Made by a program: the position numbers and the translations under genes. The notes under the pieces were generated by a model. It was not told where the DNA came from and ran no database searches. It saw only the letters and a program-made list of their open reading frames with translations. Shown here piece after piece: positions 62,346-64,000 of a stretch of 64,000 bases of DNA (position 1 is its first letter; each line of letters starts with the position of its first letter). Source of the stretch: Symbiodinium natans (taxonomy: Eukaryota; Sar; Dinophyceae; Suessiales; Symbiodiniaceae). The stretch covers positions 302,158-366,157 of the forward strand of contig CAJNDS010000913.1 of the NCBI GenBank assembly GCA_905221605.1, in the 5' to 3' direction.

Positions 62346-64000
62346 CTGTGCAGCTTAATTGACGGTCCGGCCTGGAGCCGCTTCCTGGCAAAAGGGGAGA
62401 AGAACTAAGCTCTCCCCCTCCCAATTTGCAGAAACTCTCTTCTTACTCCCAGAAGAGGAGGGCCCCCCAAGAGAGGCATGAAGGGAGCAGCAGAAGGGAG
62501 CAGCAGGTATTCGAAGAAGGAACGCGACCCACGCTTCTAAGAGGCGAGACATGGGGCATATCAGCCTTCATTTTTGTGATTGCATCTATACATGAAAACA
62601 CATCGGCACGGCAAGCGTGCCGTTTTGGTAGCAGGTGGCACTTTGGTCAAAAGCAGGTGTATCTAAGGCACCTTACACGGCCTTATAAACCTACTTTGTT
62701 AAGAGAGAGTCTGAAGACAGTTGAGTTCAGGATGCAGCTCTGCTGCAAGCTCGGCTGCAAACTCGGCTGCCGACACCACTGCGATGTGCAGGCTACGACA
62801 GACCCACGAGTAGATCCGCGTCTCAACGGAAGGATGCTGCTGGGATTCATTTGGAGCGAGCGATGGAGCGAGCGAAAGCAGCTCCCAAGCTGTGGGATTT
62901 TAAGGGGAGTGTTGGGGATGAAGGCGCTTGAGGCTTTGGGTGCGAATTGAAGGACGTGTTTGCTGGGATGAAGGTGCTCTGGCGCTTTCGGTGCGAGCTG
63001 ACATGCAAAACCACGCATGTTCATGGGTTAAGCTTTGGAGGGACGCTAATGAATGGAAGTCCGAAAACCAGAGCTAAAGGTTAAACCCACAGGAGGCCAA
63101 ACAAAGGGAAACAACCAGGGCAAAACAAGCAGGGTTGAGGATTTAGGGTGGGCCTAGGAAATGACAACAAAGTGTGCCGGGCATGCGAAAACGGCGAGCG
63201 AGTAGGTCAAACAAACTTCAGGGTAGAAGAAACCTCCAAAATTGAGCAAGAATGAGGCTTCGAAGGGGTTTTGGGCTTCGGTAGCGCAAGTGTCGAGTGC
63301 AAGTACGAAAGAAAGCTTTTGGCACCAGGCCGGGATTCGGGAATTTCAAAAGGCAAAAAGGACTCTCCTCGAAAAGCTCGTTCCATCCAACGGCGAAGTC
63401 ATCATAGAACTCCGCTTCCACAAAGGACCTCTGCGCACTGCGCTGAGCTAGGATACCAGCTCGCATGGCATGCTGGCATGCCCTGTTTATATCAGAAGCC
63501 GACATGCGTATAGAATCTACGTGTACACCTGCGGATATCCTGCGGCTCTCAAGTTTTTGAGGATCTCACGATCTCGCTCCTTAGTCCAGCACTGCGGAAT
63601 CGGGTCCTAAACCTAGCAAACAAGGTGACAGAAAGCGTGGCAGCAGACATACGAGCGCTGGGATGTGGGCGCACACGCATGGTGGGGGCGCGCTGTATCG
63701 ATGCCTCAGGAAGACACAGTCCGGAGGAAAAAGGGCCTCATAATTGGCATGCTGTGGGCTATGGCCATGGGGTTGTTTTTTGTACGAGTATCAGGGTCCC
63801 TTATTCTTTTCTTGGTCCCTCGTCCTCTCCCCTGTCTTGCCCGAGGCAGCTGCCCTTGCTTCAGCCATTTCGCGGCTGCACTTCCAATTACTACATGTTT
63901 GCCCCTTCTTTAAGGGGAATCTGCTGGGGTGATTCTGAATTTGAGATCATATGAAATGGGGGATGAGAGGCTGCTGAGGGGCACTGAGGCTCTTGTTACT
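62346..64000. other. No secure gene
   Basis: At 63218-63505 both strands carry a protein-like frame (plus KRTLLEKLVPSNGEVIIELR; minus FYDDFAVGWNELFEESPFCL), so there may be a small exon of undecided strand. At 62927-63000 a short GATGAAGG-containing duplication occurs. The plus frame at 63625-63954 has a hydrophobic end but no family. Confidence 0.3.

Overview
The window looks like nuclear DNA of a dinoflagellate, most likely a Symbiodiniaceae-type alga. The evidence is gene structure. Coding sequence is cut into many short exons (18-99 nt). Reading frames rejoin only if introns start with GC, GA or GT and end in AG, usually before G. Protein families are dinoflagellate-typical (ankyrin-repeat proteins, an AGC-type kinase, a PPPDE peptidase). 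Tandem repeats are abundant and telomere-like TTTAGGG tracts lie inside introns. No bacterial operon features, rRNA, tRNA, CRISPR array or spliced-leader sequence were recognised.

Nearly every exon I could recognise is on the minus strand, from about 1.8 kb to 61.5 kb, as in the unidirectional gene clusters of dinoflagellates. In minus-strand order (high to low coordinate): an ankyrin gene without visible introns (60579-61550); uncertain exons at 59.5-60.1 kb; ankyrin exons at 58.5-58.9 and 54.1-57.1 kb; a helical-repeat-like gene (50.5-52.8 kb); two uncharacterised genes (47.7-49.1 kb); a dense uncharacterised coding block (41.75-47 kb); a C-terminal fragment (40.4-40.75 kb); an uncharacterised intronless gene (37419-38435); a coiled-coil gene (33.96-36.8 kb); a 16-kb ankyrin plus AGC protein kinase gene (17362-33277); an uncertain ORF (15069-15869); a coiled-coil gene (9.6-11.1 kb); a short possibly frameshifted gene (8.85-9.1 kb); a PPPDE deubiquitinase/deSUMOylase-like peptidase (3561-5741); and an uncharacterised gene (1824-3190).

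The kinase gene is the centrepiece. I could rejoin about 22 exons giving three ankyrin repeats followed by an apparently complete AGC kinase, from glycine loop to C-terminal hydrophobic motif. Its introns hold most of the satellites in the window: an island from 18.3 to 25.1 kb and a second, containing a 100-N assembly gap, from 25.7 to 28.7 kb.

Functional links between neighbours are not evident. Ankyrin proteins, a kinase and a PPPDE peptidase all suggest protein-protein regulation, but dinoflagellate neighbours are not generally co-functional. Gene ends and many exon borders outside the kinase, the PPPDE gene and a few ankyrin exons are approximate, and single-frame exons in the uncharacterised genes were judged by protein-like composition only.
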